From NCBI RefSeq assembly GCF_025140835.1, contig NZ_CP081153.1:744001-808000 (forward strand): DNA of 64,000 nt, given 5' to 3'. Below the pieces are notes generated by a model. That model saw only the letters and a program-made list of their open reading frames with translations. It was not told where the DNA came from and ran no database searches. How positions within the stretch are numbered: the stretch's first letter is position 1; each line of letters starts with the position of its first letter. This document shows, one piece after another, positions 19,188 through 30,731 of this stretch. A program made the translations under genes and the position numbers. This stretch comes from Aliiroseovarius sp. M344 (GTDB lineage Bacteria; Pseudomonadota; Alphaproteobacteria; Rhodobacterales; Rhodobacteraceae).

Positions 19188-19691
19188 CTAACCAATCGTT
19201 TTCGCACGCAACAGCGCCGCGCTTAACTCTTCAAAGAGCTCGGGTCGTTCCTTCTCGGACAGAAACGCCCCAATCTCGACCTCGCGACCATCGCCCTTGA
19301 GCGTTACATAGTTTGGGACCGGGCCGCCCTTTTTATGAAGGTGCACTGTGACCCAATAGGGGTTGGCCTCCCATTCCCGCAACGCACCGCGCGGGCCATG
19401 GCGGGTTAGTGTCATTCTGTCGGACCAGATCAGCAATTCTTCTAGGATTTCGCCATCTTTGTAGCTTTTCTCGATAAAGAACCACAGCGCGCCCATCGCC
19501 CCCAATGCGAAAGGCAGCAGCCACCAAAGCGTTGCTGATCCCAATAAAGCCAGCAGCGGGATCAGCATCAAAGCGAAACCCATTCCCATGACCCAGACAA
19601 AGCCGCGCCGGGGCAGGGACCTGAAGGGCCACAGGTGAAGCTCGGCCTTGGGGCCGCCTTGGGTCTCGGTAGTCATCCACTCGTAAGGCAT
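19188..19691 (-). CDS. DUF2244 membrane protein
   Basis: A 167-residue protein with two adjacent hydrophobic segments at about residues 33-72 (GFVWVMGMGFALMLIPLLAL and WWLLPFALGAMGALWFF) and a cytosolic C-terminal domain containing WSDRMTLTRHGP and WEANPYWVTVHLH. This is the pattern of DUF2244, usually found near cytochrome oxidase genes in alphaproteobacteria, as here beside ctaD. The function is unknown. Confidence 0.78.
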   Translation of the reverse strand: MPYEWMTTETQGGPKAELHLWPFRSLPRRGFVWVMGMGFALMLIPLLALLGSATLWWLLPFALGAMGALWFFIEKSYKDGEILEELLIWSDRMTLTRHGPRGALREWEANPYWVTVHLHKKGGPVPNYVTLKGDGREVEIGAFLSEKERPELFEELSAALLRAKTIG

Positions 19692-19869
19692 CGGGATGGG
19701 CTTTCATGCAGAATAGAACGCTTAAGACAAACAAGCGTGTCAGTTTGAGGCAAGCGAAAAATATGCGTGCGGGGTTGTGACATCTGGTCCCAAGCCGGCT
19801 CGCTGAGACGTGATTGGCGGAATGGGCGTTGGCCCTGCACAATGCGGTTAGTCTGTTAAGGAGTGTCGT

Positions 19870-20226
19870 ATGCGATCTTTCTGTGTTGGCTTTCTTTGTG
19901 TGGCCTCACCTGTCTTCGCCCATGAGGCGGTGATCGAAGGCGCGACAGCGACACCGTCTGGCGCTGGTTGGAGCATATCGGTAACGCTCGCCCATGACGA
20001 AACTGGGTGGGATGATTATGCCGACGGTTGGCGGGTCGAGAACCAAGCTGGCGATACGCTGGGAACGCGCGTCTTACAGCACCCCCACGCCAACGAGCAG
20101 CCGTTCACCCGCAGTTTGCCAAGTGTTGCACTGCCTGAGGGTGCTGAGGCGGTATGGATCCGGGCGCGAACCAGCGTGGATGGATGGGGCAAGGAGCGGT
20201 TTCGGCTGGATTTGCCTGTGCAGTAG
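19870..20226 (+). CDS. small exported protein of unknown function
   Basis: A 118-residue protein with an N-terminal signal peptide (MRSFCVGFLCVASPVFAHE, cleavage probably after VFA) and a compact beta-rich remainder (ATPSGAGWSISVTLAHDETGW, GWRVENQAGDTLGTRVLQHP). AAGGAG precedes the ATG. I do not recognise a named domain. It sits between the DUF2244 gene and ctaD and ends at a shared terminator, so a periplasmic role near respiration is possible but unproven. Confidence 0.7.
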   Translation: MRSFCVGFLCVASPVFAHEAVIEGATATPSGAGWSISVTLAHDETGWDDYADGWRVENQAGDTLGTRVLQHPHANEQPFTRSLPSVALPEGAEAVWIRARTSVDGWGKERFRLDLPVQ

Positions 20227-20256
20227 CAACGACATCATTGGCGTTTACCTAATTGA

Positions 20257-20284
20257 AAAGGCCCGGACGTTTGTCCGGGCCTTT
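20257..20284. terminator. strong bidirectional terminator before ctaD 3' end
   Basis: A perfect 12-bp stem AAAGGCCCGGAC/GTCCGGGCCTTT with loop GTTT lies between convergent genes. A and T runs on both sides of the GC core suit termination in both directions. Confidence 0.9.
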
Positions 20285-20302
20285 CACGTTGATCAGGTCA
20301 GT

Positions 20303-21976
20303 TTAGTGTGAATGACCTTTGTCCCATTCTTCCTGCTTGGGCAGGATTTCGAACGTATGCTCTGGCGGAGGAGTAGGCAGGGTCCATTCCAACGTATCCG
20401 CATATTCGTTCCAATAGTTGTTCTCGGTAATGCGTTTGCCTTTCATCAGCGTGTAGAACACGATGCCGATGAAGAACACGAACGACGCAAAGGACAGGAA
20501 CGCGCCGTAAGAGCTGATCTTGTTCCAATACGCAAAGGCTTCCGGATAGTCGATATAACGACGCGGCATACCCTGACGGCCCAAGAAGTGTTGTGGGAAG
20601 AAGGTCAGGTTCACGCCGATGAAGAAGGTCCAGAAGTGGATCTTGCCCGCAAGCTCAGGATACTGGCGACCGGACATCTTTCCGATCCAGTAATAGACGC
20701 CTGCGAAGATACACATCACAGCCCCGATCGACATCACATAGTGGAAATGCGCCACAACATAGTAGGTGTCGTGATAGACGCGATCCACACCTGCTTGCGA
20801 CAGGACCACACCAGTTACGCCGCCCACGGTAAACAGGAACAGGAAGCCCATTGCAAAAAGCATCGGCGTCTTGAACTCGATCGAGCCGCCCCACAGCGTC
20901 GCAATCCACGAGAAGATCTTAATCCCGGTCGGGACAGCAATGACCATGGTTGCCAGCATGAAATAGGACTGCTGTGTCAGCGACATGCCGACAGTGTACA
21001 TATGGTGCGCCCATACGACGAAGCCGATGAAGCCAATGGCGATCAGCGCCCAGACCATCGGAACGTAGCCAAAAATGGGCTTACGCGCGAAGGTGCCGAT
21101 CACGTGGCTGATCAGACCGAAGCCCGGCAGGATCACGATATACACTTCCGGGTGGCCAAAGAACCACAGGATGTGTTGATACAGGATCGGATCGCCACCC
21201 CCCGATGGGTCAAAGAAAGTCCCGCCGAAGTTACGGTCAATCAGCAGCATGGTGATTGCGCCAGCCAGAACGGGCAGCGACAAAAGGATCAGCCAGGCTG
21301 TGACAAAGATCGACCACGCGAACAACGGCACTTTGAACAAGGTCATGCCCGGGGCACGCATGTTCAGGAAGGTGGTGATGATGTTGATGGCACCAAGGAT
21401 CGAAGAGGCACCGGATACGTGAACCGCGAAGATCGCGAGGTCCATCGAATACCCGCCTTCAGTCGTCGACAGCGGCGGGTAAAGCACCCAACCAACGCCT
21501 GACCCAAGCTGGTCGTTGCCACCCGGAGCCAGCAGCGACGCCACACCAAGCCCAACACCTGTGGCATAAAGCCAGAAGGACAGGTTGTTCATCCGAGGGA
21601 AGGACATGTCCGGCGCGCCGATTTGCAGCGGCATGAAATAGTTGCCAAACCCGCCAAACAGGGCAGGAATGACCACAAAGAACATCATCAGGACACCGTG
21701 ATAGGTGATCATCACGTTCCAGAGGTGCCCGTTCGGCGTACATTCTGCCGACGCGTCGGCAATGAAGCGTGCGCCTTCCAGGCACATGTACTGAACACCG
21801 GGGTCCATCAGCTCCATGCGCATATACACAGTGAAACTGACCGATATGAAACCGGTCAAACCGGCCAGGAACAGGTAAAGGATCCCGATATCTTTGTGGT
21901 TGGTCGACATGAACCACCGGGTAAAGAACCCGCGCTCGTCGTGGTGGTCCTGGTCGTGAATGGCTGCGTCCGCCAT
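20303..21976 (-). CDS. ctaD: cytochrome c oxidase subunit I (aa3 type)
   Basis: Catalytic subunit of the terminal oxidase, reducing O2 with electrons from cytochrome c and pumping protons. The 557-residue protein has about twelve membrane helices. Visible ligands and channel motifs include [18 protein letters not shown] with the CuB His and cross-linked Tyr, HHMYTVGM with two CuB His, and [18 protein letters not shown] with the heme a3 and heme a His. The start is [17 protein letters not shown] with GGGAGGG ahead of it. Subunits II and III are not in the window. Cytochrome c2 is just upstream on the same strand. Confidence 0.97.
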   Translation of the reverse strand: MADAAIHDQDHHDERGFFTRWFMSTNHKDIGILYLFLAGLTGFISVSFTVYMRMELMDPGVQYMCLEGARFIADASAECTPNGHLWNVMITYHGVLMMFFVVIPALFGGFGNYFMPLQIGAPDMSFPRMNNLSFWLYATGVGLGVASLLAPGGNDQLGSGVGWVLYPPLSTTEGGYSMDLAIFAVHVSGASSILGAINIITTFLNMRAPGMTLFKVPLFAWSIFVTAWLILLSLPVLAGAITMLLIDRNFGGTFFDPSGGGDPILYQHILWFFGHPEVYIVILPGFGLISHVIGTFARKPIFGYVPMVWALIAIGFIGFVVWAHHMYTVGMSLTQQSYFMLATMVIAVPTGIKIFSWIATLWGGSIEFKTPMLFAMGFLFLFTVGGVTGVVLSQAGVDRVYHDTYYVVAHFHYVMSIGAVMCIFAGVYYWIGKMSGRQYPELAGKIHFWTFFIGVNLTFFPQHFLGRQGMPRRYIDYPEAFAYWNKISSYGAFLSFASFVFFIGIVFYTLMKGKRITENNYWNEYADTLEWTLPTPPPEHTFEILPKQEEWDKGHSH

Positions 21977-22090
21977 GTATCCCTCCCTTTGGGGTTAACG
22001 TGACCAGAGCGGAGAGTCACTCCACCCGGCTTTTTAACGTGTGTAATATGCAGCGCGGGGTCGGGCAATGTCGCAATGGTCGCATGATGC

Positions 22091-22129
22091 AAAAAAATGC
22101 GCCCCGCGCGGCTTTTACCGGGCGGGGCG
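22091..22129 (-). terminator. intrinsic terminator of cytochrome c2 gene
   Basis: On the minus strand the 8-bp stem CGCCCCGC/GCGGGGCG (extended three pairs past one mismatch) is followed by seven U's (A's at 22091-22097). It lies between the cytochrome gene and ctaD, so ctaD has its own promoter. Confidence 0.88.
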
Positions 22130-22169
22130 TGGGATTCTTGCGAAAAATCGGCCAACTGGCCGGTTGTTC

Positions 22170-22661
22170 TTAGTTGGTTGTGGTCGAATCGCTTTCGGTC
22201 GCTTCGCCTTCAGCGGCCTCGCCTTCGGCTGCTTCACCCTCGGCGGGCATCTCGGCTGAGAAGCTTGCCAGGAAGACCACGATATCTTCGGGCTTGCCCC
22301 ATTTGAAGGTCATCTTCGACTTGGCAGCTGAATCGCCGGTCTGCTCTTTCAGGAACCCTTTAGGATCTTTGATGTATTCCATCAGAAGTTCCTCTGTCCA
22401 AACCAGACCAGCTTCACCTGCGGCAACGATAGAATCGCCGTATTTGAAGCCTTCAACGGTGCCGGCCGTGCGGCCAACAATGCCATAAAGGTTCGGGCCG
22501 GTCTTACCCCCTTTGAACAGCGCTTCACCGTCGGTATCAATGATACCGTGGCAGGATTTGCATTTTTTGAAGTCCTTTTCACCTTTGGCGACGTCGCCTT
22601 CGGCAAAAGCTGTGCCCGAAAGGGCAAGGATCATGGCGGCGGCAGAGAGAATGGTCTTCAT
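22170..22661 (-). CDS. cycA: cytochrome c2/c550-type periplasmic electron carrier
   Basis: Soluble class I cytochrome c that would carry electrons from the bc1 complex to the oxidase. The start at 22661 has AGAGGA and gives the signal peptide MKTILSAAAMILALSGTAFA. The heme site is CKSCH near residue 34; KTGPNLYGIVGRTAG and KSKMTFKWGKPEDI (axial Met region) match cytochromes c2/c550. The C-terminus has an acidic low-complexity tail with EGEAAEGEAAEGEATES. It is placed next to ctaD, its likely electron acceptor, but ends at its own terminator. Confidence 0.9.
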   Translation of the reverse strand: MKTILSAAAMILALSGTAFAEGDVAKGEKDFKKCKSCHGIIDTDGEALFKGGKTGPNLYGIVGRTAGTVEGFKYGDSIVAAGEAGLVWTEELLMEYIKDPKGFLKEQTGDSAAKSKMTFKWGKPEDIVVFLASFSAEMPAEGEAAEGEAAEGEATESDSTTTN

Positions 22662-22781
22662 GTTGGTCCTCTTGATAGATCGGTTCACGCGCTAAGCGTT
22701 ATTGTCGCGCGGACCCTGCGATGAATACAACCCTATTGTAAGATGGCGTGCTGTCGCAGGGTGAATGAAGGCCTGCGCTGG

Positions 22782-23510
22782 CTATTTTTCGCCGACAGGG
22801 CCGAAGACCTCACCAAAACACTTACGCAGAGCATTGTCCACGTCATCCATCGTAACAGGCAGGCCAAGATCGACCAGACTTGTCACGCCGTGTTCGGAAA
22901 TGCCGCACGGCACAATGCCCGAGAAATGCTCCAAATCCGGTTCGACATTGATCGAGATGCCGTGGAAGCTGACCCATTTCCGAAGCCGCACGCCGATGGC
23001 AGCGATCTTGTCTTCAGCAGACTGGCCCAAGGCGTTTAGCGGCTTGTCATTGCGCACGACCCAGACGCCAACGCGGCCGTCGCGCCGTTCGCCAGTGACG
23101 TTGAATTCAGCAAGGGTTCGGATGACCCAGTCTTCCATGGCGGCCACAAAGGCGCGCACATCGCGCCCGCGCCGTCCAACATCAAGCATCACATAGGCCA
23201 CGCGCTGACCAGGGCCATGATATGTGTACTGCCCCCCGCGTTTCGACGAGTAGACCGGAAAACGGTCAGGTGCCACCAAGTCCTTTTCATCCGCAGACGT
23301 GCCAGCCGTATACAGCGGCGGATGCTCCAGCAACCAGATCATTTCGCCTGCCTCGCCGCGCGTCATAGCGTCGACATGGGCCTCCATTCGCGCCACTGCG
23401 GCTTCGTAGTCGACCAATGTGTCGGCGGTTTCCCACATGACTGGGGGCATATCAGACTGGGCTTTCATAAACTTCATTTGGCATTGCGCTGGCCCTTTGT
23501 CAAAAAGCAT
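22782..23510 (-). CDS. lipB: lipoyl(octanoyl) transferase
   Basis: Moves octanoate from acyl carrier protein to the lipoyl domains of 2-oxoacid dehydrogenases and GcvH. Signatures are [23 protein letters not shown] (split here as a region), [20 protein letters not shown] and the catalytic Cys in [15 protein letters not shown]. The true start is uncertain: the ATG at 23510 is the longest, but the conserved part begins near [19 protein letters not shown], so starts at 23477 or 23450 are possible. It is a single gene upstream of tRNA-Leu on the opposite strand. Confidence 0.95.
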   Translation of the reverse strand: MLFDKGPAQCQMKFMKAQSDMPPVMWETADTLVDYEAAVARMEAHVDAMTRGEAGEMIWLLEHPPLYTAGTSADEKDLVAPDRFPVYSSKRGGQYTYHGPGQRVAYVMLDVGRRGRDVRAFVAAMEDWVIRTLAEFNVTGERRDGRVGVWVVRNDKPLNALGQSAEDKIAAIGVRLRKWVSFHGISINVEPDLEHFSGIVPCGISEHGVTSLVDLGLPVTMDDVDNALRKCFGEVFGPVGEK

Positions 23511-23592
23511 CCCGATTTATTTCTGGCGGGCGTTTTTTGGCTTCACATCCCCAAACCCCTTCGCTATGAAACGCGTCACCTAGCCTAGGCTC

Positions 23593-23679
23593 GCGGTCGT
23601 GGCGGAATTGGTAGACGCGCAGCGTTGAGGTCGCTGTGAGGTAACACTCGTGTGGGTTCGAGTCCCACCGACCGCACCA
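23593..23679 (+). tRNA. tRNA-Leu (anticodon GAG)
   Basis: The acceptor arms GCGGTCG and CGACCGC pair perfectly, with discriminator A and an encoded CCA end. The anticodon arm is CAGCG-TTGAGGT-CGCTG, giving anticodon GAG, which reads CUC/CUU leucine codons. The long variable arm (GTGAGGTAACACTCG region) and T arm GTGGG-TTCGAGT-CCCAC are typical of a class II leucine tRNA. It marks the left edge of a lower-G+C segment. Confidence 0.96.
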
Positions 23680-23869
23680 CTTGTAGACCCATCCAAAAAT
23701 GCCGAGATTTTGGTTCTTTCATCCTGCTTCAGGATCGCCGCGCTTTTTGTCGGCGGGGCTGGCTTAGCTTGTTGTTTCCAAAAGCCTCGGTCGCGTGGAT
23801 TTGTTGCCAGCAAAGACTGCTGCCAACAGCGCCACGGCTGGATCAAGCTGTATTTGGTTATTGCCAGCC

Positions 23870-24751
23870 TCAGCTGCATTCTCCGCAAAGGCATTTGTTT
23901 GCGGAAGGGAAGATTTTCTTGATCCAGTTCCTGGCCGCGATAATCGCAAGATCATTCTTGCGCTTCTCGTAGAAAAGAAACCACAGTTCGCGGTTTACTA
24001 TAAGGGGTGCATCAGCGCGTTTAATCAGATGAAGCTCTTCATATTGTTGCGCCAGGCAAGTGGGAAGTACACATGGCAGACCGGTTGAGATCGACGCTCG
24101 AGCTTGCGCGCGATAGGAATCCAATCTGACGACGGGATCGCTCTGAAAAAAATCTCGAGCCACCTTCATTTCAGGCAGGTAATCCAGTGAACCTGAAAAC
24201 CCAATCCAGGCATTGCCTTTGTGGTGCTTGGGCGCAAACACTCCGACGTGGCAGTTTGCGACTTTAAACCGTGCTATGCCAGCTGTATCTGGGCGGGTCA
24301 GGCGAAGCGCGACATCGGCTTCTCCGCGTTCGACCGCCGTGGTTTGGTCGGTTGCGTCAATCACCAATTCGGCAAGCGGATTTTCCTTCCGCCATAGATG
24401 GAGGAACTGCGCTAGGAATTCACTGCCCACAAATGAAAGGGTGCTTATCTGTAACGAGCCAAAGAAATCTTTGTCTGTCTCAAGGTTCCTTATCATGAAG
24501 CCGAGGTTGGTCTGGGTTTTGCTTGCTATTTTGACGAGTTCTTTACCAACATCGGTCAGTTCCCTGCCATTGCCCTTTGGTACAAATATCGGGTGCTTCA
24601 GTTCCTGTGAGACCGCTTCAATATGCCGGGCGACCGTACTGGTCGTGATTCCAAGTTCCATGCTGGCAGCCCGGTAGGATCCGGTTTCTACGACTGCCAA
24701 AACTGTTTGCAGCTGGCTCCATGAATTGAATTTTCTCATATCAGGCATCAT
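23870..24751 (-). CDS. LysR-family transcriptional regulator
   Basis: A regulator of about 293 residues: an N-terminal HTH (SWSQLQTVLAVVETGSYRAASMELGITTSTVARHIEAV) and a substrate-binding domain (DFFGSLQISTLSFVGSEFL onward). The HTH is somewhat divergent from typical LysR. The longest frame starts at a TTG (24775); ATGs at 24751 and 24739 are preferred, without a strong ribosome site for either. Codon use is more A+T-rich than neighbouring genes. The C-terminus ends KCLCGECS. No target gene is evident; it faces a gene-poor stretch. Confidence 0.75.
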   Translation of the reverse strand: MMPDMRKFNSWSQLQTVLAVVETGSYRAASMELGITTSTVARHIEAVSQELKHPIFVPKGNGRELTDVGKELVKIASKTQTNLGFMIRNLETDKDFFGSLQISTLSFVGSEFLAQFLHLWRKENPLAELVIDATDQTTAVERGEADVALRLTRPDTAGIARFKVANCHVGVFAPKHHKGNAWIGFSGSLDYLPEMKVARDFFQSDPVVRLDSYRAQARASISTGLPCVLPTCLAQQYEELHLIKRADAPLIVNRELWFLFYEKRKNDLAIIAARNWIKKIFPSANKCLCGECS

Positions 24752-24775
24752 TGCATTTGAATCAAATTTTCCCAA

Positions 24776-25650
24776 TCCCTTCCTACATTTTTTTGGATGA
24801 GTATTTTTTGACCGCCAACACGAACAACATTTTGATCACCTCAAGTCGCAGCACCGATCACTGGTGCGATGAGCAGCGGCCTTTATCTGCGACGTGCCGA
24901 TCCACCTCCCAAATTGGCGTACCTGCGGTATTGTGAACCACATTTTTTCGACGGGGGGCTGCAGAAATATCAGTATTAGGTCAGAGGTTTAATGCGCTAA
25001 TTAGGTTGGAATTTCGCGCCACTCACGGATACGAAATGAGGCAAAACATCGATTGCTGGACGCTGGGCCGCTTGGATTCTGGCAACAGGTGTTTTGCCGA
25101 CCTAAACACATCCCTCTGATGCCCACGAAGATACCAGTTGCTCCTATTTCGCCCTTTGGTGTGGGTCGACCGTTCGGGCATCTGACCGGCGATCGAGACC
25201 AAGTGAGCTTTTCTTTCTTACGCGGCGAAGCTCCCGACTATATTCGCTTGATACGTCGAAACCGGAAAATTCTCTAAAGTCGTAGACCCAAAGCTGCGCC
25301 AATCGGCGAGGGCGCAAACGCTAACACCAATTGCAAAACAGTGGGTCTTTCAAGGGCGTATCAACCGTAGATAGTTCACAACAGATGCGAATCAGGCGGC
25401 TTAGAAAGCAGAAAACCGGCTTCTCACAGGCAGGTTTGCAAGATTTTTTCGTCCAAGAGACTCGTTAAACTCGTGCCCAAACTTCTTTTTCAATCACCTA
25501 GGGAATTGTGCCCACCATGAGTTGAAAGTTTGGCGAAAATGTGTCCAAGCAGTCTAAAATATTGCATAATGTAGAAGTGTCGGCGCTGCGGTTTTCAGCT
25601 TTCGACAGAAAAAAAGAAAATCTACTTTTTGTGGATTTGTGAGGAAGATT
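24776..25650. other. low-G+C stretch without a convincing gene
   Basis: About 875 bases with visibly lower G+C than the flanks and many stops in all frames. The longest open stretch (25053-25277, 74 codons) has no recognisable domain and no good ribosome site. I see no inverted repeats of insertion-sequence type and no second copy of the tRNA 3' end. It may hold decayed genes or the regulatory region of the downstream surface-protein gene. Confidence 0.5.
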
Positions 25651-26244
25651 ATGTACGTCAATTCATTGTTAGCCGCTGGCCTATTCGCCATATCTGTTAC
25701 CGTATCGCATGCTGCCACTGTAACAGACGTCGGGACCGCCGCAGGAAGTACTGATTTTGTTAGCAGCGGCGGTGGCGCAATTGCGGACTCCCTCCATCCC
25801 GCCTATTTGCCAAATAGCTCAACATCTGCATGGGTTTGGGATGAAAACCCGACGCTAAGTAGCGTAACATTTACACACAGTTTTGACCTGACAGGGTTTG
25901 ATTATACCACTGCTTCATTAAGTGGCCTTTGGGGCGCTGACAATATGGGCACGGCTTATCTTAACGGCACCGCGATTAGTTCGATCTCGTTCGGCCGCGA
26001 TGCATTTTTGATGCTCACCGCATTTAGCGCTACGCAAGGGTTTTTTGCGGGCATAAACACGTTGTCGTTTACAGTGATCAATACAGGCGTTTGGAGCCAC
26101 AGGAATCCTGCGGCATTCCGAGCAGAAGCTTTGGTTACAGCGGATCTGTCTCCATCTCCTGTTCCGATCCCAGCTAGTGGTTTTCTGCTGCTGGCTGGAC
26201 TCGGCGCGATAGCGGGACTACGCCGTCGTAACAGGAAAGCTTGA
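25651..26244 (+). CDS. VPLPA-CTERM surface/exported protein
   Basis: A 197-residue protein with an N-terminal signal peptide (YVNSLLAAGLFAISVTVSHA), a Ser/Thr/Gly-rich beta body and a C-terminal sorting tail: PVPIPASGFLLLAGLGAIAG followed by LRRRNRK. This tripartite tail (VPxPA-like motif, one membrane helix, basic end) matches the VPLPA-CTERM class processed by exosortases. No exosortase or exopolysaccharide locus is in the window, so processing must rely on genes elsewhere. The ATG at 25651 has GAGGAAG ahead; an in-frame GTG at 25639 is less likely. The function of the body is unknown. Confidence 0.82.
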   Translation: MYVNSLLAAGLFAISVTVSHAATVTDVGTAAGSTDFVSSGGGAIADSLHPAYLPNSSTSAWVWDENPTLSSVTFTHSFDLTGFDYTTASLSGLWGADNMGTAYLNGTAISSISFGRDAFLMLTAFSATQGFFAGINTLSFTVINTGVWSHRNPAAFRAEALVTADLSPSPVPIPASGFLLLAGLGAIAGLRRRNRKA

Positions 26245-26296
26245 AACCTGTTTCAATGCGCTGCCCGACCGAATTTCTGCCTCGAACTATAGGGCT

Positions 26297-27214
26297 TCAG
26301 GCCTCTGGGTTGGCCAGATTGCGTCCCGACTTAGACGCAGATCGAACGATGTCCGCTATACGGTGGTACTGAGGGGCCAGCGGGCTTGTGTCGCGCCACA
26401 GCATGCCAATGGTCCGCGTCGGTTGCGGGTCACTGAAGCGGGCGAGGGACACGTTGGCCGAGCGCGTTTCGACGGGAATGGCCATCTCGGGGACCAATGT
26501 CACACCCAGTCCGGCCCCCACAAGCTGAACGAGTGTTGATAGCGAGCTGCCGTCGAGCGTTTCACGCGGTTGGTTTGGCTGAACGCTACAGAAAGACAGC
26601 GCTTGATCGCGAAAGCAGTGGCCTTCTTCAAGCAAAAGCAGGCGCAATTCCTGCAGCATCTCGCGGTTTGGCACCGGCTTGTTACGATCCGCCTTTTGCC
26701 GCACGAGGACGAAGTTTTCTTCAAACAACGCAACCTCGGTCAGTCCGGGTTCAGAGATCGGCAGCGCCAGAATGGCCGTGTCGATCCGACCTTCATTCAA
26801 CTCCTTGATAAGGTTGGAGGTCATGGTTTCCCGGACATGAATCTCAACGCCAGAGAAGCTCTGGGTAAGTTGCTCAACAATGGAGGGCAGAAGGTAGGGC
26901 GCAATGGTTGGAATCACGCCGATGCGAAGCTGCCCGACCCACTGGTCCTGCGCCGCGCGCACCAGATCACCCAACTCGTCGACCGCGCGCAGAATAGCCT
27001 GCGCCCGATTCAGAAACTCGCGCCCCAGTGTCGTCAGTCTGACTTGACGCGGCAAGCGTTCAAACAACGTGCTGCCGAGCGTTTCTTCAAGCTCTCGAAT
27101 CTGGACAGACAGCGCAGGTTGCGAGATGGAGCAGGCATCGGCTGCGCGGCCAAAATGACCGTGTCTGGCCAGTGCGTCGAAATAACGAAGCTGTCTGATC
27201 GTAATGTTTATCAT
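26297..27214 (-). CDS. oxyR: hydrogen-peroxide sensing LysR regulator OxyR
   Basis: A 305-residue LysR protein. The HTH lies at about residues 5-60 (LRYFDALARHGHFGRAADACSISQPALSVQIRELE). The redox loop reads EEGHCFRDQALSFC: the two Cys match the peroxide-sensing pair of E. coli OxyR (199/208) with the same spacing. It is divergent from katG across 114 bases, the classical arrangement, so oxidised OxyR most likely activates katG and may repress itself. Confidence 0.95.
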   Translation of the reverse strand: MINITIRQLRYFDALARHGHFGRAADACSISQPALSVQIRELEETLGSTLFERLPRQVRLTTLGREFLNRAQAILRAVDELGDLVRAAQDQWVGQLRIGVIPTIAPYLLPSIVEQLTQSFSGVEIHVRETMTSNLIKELNEGRIDTAILALPISEPGLTEVALFEENFVLVRQKADRNKPVPNREMLQELRLLLLEEGHCFRDQALSFCSVQPNQPRETLDGSSLSTLVQLVGAGLGVTLVPEMAIPVETRSANVSLARFSDPQPTRTIGMLWRDTSPLAPQYHRIADIVRSASKSGRNLANPEA

Positions 27215-29509
<2,295 letters not shown>

Positions 29510-29534
29510 GACACAGGCCTAAGGGTCTCAAAAC

Positions 29535-29565
29535 CGGCGGCGCTTCGAAACTAGGAGCGCCGCCG
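29535..29565 (+). terminator. terminator hairpin after katG
   Basis: A perfect 10-bp stem CGGCGGCGCT/AGCGCCGCCG with an 11-base loop starts 25 bases after the katG stop and is followed by ATATTTTA, a weak T-run. Confidence 0.75.
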
Positions 29566-29624
29566 ATATTTTACCAAGGATCACTCGCTAAGTTGTTTCG
29601 TTGTGGCGATTGGTAACGCGAAAA

Positions 29625-30731
29625 CTAGATTTGACGCTCAACCGCGCTGGGCGACGTTGCCCCGATCTGAGCCATCGCATTGCTCATCTCCGAACTCAGA
29701 ACTTCCCACATTCTTTGCAGCCCGGGTTCACCGGCGGCGGCGATAGCGAATTGCAGGACGCGCCCGATGAAGGTGAAGTCGGCCCCTAAGCTCAGCGCTT
29801 TTAGTACATCTTCGCCAGATCGAATGCCGCTGTCATAGAAGAGCGGGAAATCGGGCCCAAGCTTGGCACGGATTTTCGCCAGCATTTCAATTGGCGCGGG
29901 CGCGCTTTCCAATTGCCGCGCGCCATGGCTGGATACCTGAATGGCATCCACGCCTGCGCTCACCAACTGTTGTGCATCGTCGACATCCAGCACGCCCTTG
30001 ACCACCAGTTTCCCCGGCCACGCGTCCCGTACACGAGACAGCGTTTCCCAAGTGACATTGGCCCGCGTTTCCGTGCGGTCGAATTCAAACCCGTCCATTT
30101 CGAAATTTGCCATCTGCGGCTTGCCACTGAACAGCGCGGGAAAGGACCACTGCGGGTGCAATGCGAAGTCGATGAATTGCCGTGGTCCGATGCGGAAGGG
30201 CATTGTGAACCCATGGCGAAGTTCGCGCGGTCGGCGGCCCACTTCGGGCACGTCGACGGTCAGAACAAGGGTCTTGTATCCTGCGGCCTTCGCCCGTTCC
30301 AGCAGCTTGAATGTGCCCACGCCGTCCCCGCTGAAGTAAAGTTGGAACCACGCATGGCCCTGGGCGGTTTCAATGATCTGTTCCAACGGCGTTGACGCAA
30401 CAGTGGACACGCCATGGGGCACGCGATGACGCCCTGCCAGTCGGGCCAGCATCAGGTCTGCGCCCGGACGGGACAAGTTGCACATACCCATGGGCGCGAT
30501 CCCGAAAGGGCGACCTGCCGAAGCACCGAAGATTTCGGTTGCCAGAGACCGCTGACTGACGTCTTTCAAGATACGCGGCCTGAGCGTGACCGCATCAAGG
30601 GCAGCCCGATTGCGCGCTGCCCCTGTTTCCCGACCGGCCGAGCCGTCGATATAGTCAAACACCATCCAAGGCAGCCTGCGCCGCGCCAATCGGCGGGCAT
30701 CGTCCGCACAATGGATGGCGCTTGCGCCCAT
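29625..30731 (-). CDS. FMN-dependent alpha-hydroxyacid dehydrogenase, candidate sulfolactate dehydrogenase
   Basis: A 368-residue TIM-barrel flavoenzyme of the LldD/glycolate oxidase family. FGIAPMGMCNLSRPG and WFQLYFSGD are FMN-binding strands; VVKGVLDVDDA has the conserved Lys; VSSHGARQLES keeps the catalytic His and substrate Arg but differs from the usual SNHGGRQLD; YDSGIRSGEDVLKAL and GADFTFIGR bind the FMN phosphate. Its ATG overlaps the stop of the ComE-like gene by one base. Being last in a sulfonate operon, between DHPS dehydrogenase and sulfopyruvate decarboxylase in pathway logic, it probably oxidises sulfolactate to sulfopyruvate; this substrate is inferred from context. Confidence 0.8.
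   Translation of the reverse strand: MGASAIHCADDARRLARRRLPWMVFDYIDGSAGRETGAARNRAALDAVTLRPRILKDVSQRSLATEIFGASAGRPFGIAPMGMCNLSRPGADLMLARLAGRHRVPHGVSTVASTPLEQIIETAQGHAWFQLYFSGDGVGTFKLLERAKAAGYKTLVLTVDVPEVGRRPRELRHGFTMPFRIGPRQFIDFALHPQWSFPALFSGKPQMANFEMDGFEFDRTETRANVTWETLSRVRDAWPGKLVVKGVLDVDDAQQLVSAGVDAIQVSSHGARQLESAPAPIEMLAKIRAKLGPDFPLFYDSGIRSGEDVLKALSLGADFTFIGRVLQFAIAAAGEPGLQRMWEVLSSEMSNAMAQIGATSPSAVERQI

Noticed and set aside
20312..21502. Long open frame antisense to ctaD (396 codons)
   Set aside because: The translation is rich in Asp, His, Gln and Arg without structure, as expected from the complement of membrane-protein codons; ctaD is unambiguous.
22170..22250. EGEAA-type repeats at the cytochrome c2 C-terminus as a DNA repeat element
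   Set aside because: They are a short in-frame acidic tail of the protein, similar to tails of related cytochromes, and not a separate repeat.
25053..25277. 74-codon open frame in the low-G+C gap
   Set aside because: No ribosome site, no domain and no hydrophobic or repeat pattern; the length is expected by chance.
23593..26290. Integrated element using tRNA-Leu as attachment site
   Set aside because: Composition shifts after the tRNA, but there is no integrase, no repeated tRNA 3' end and no mobile gene, so an attachment site is not called.
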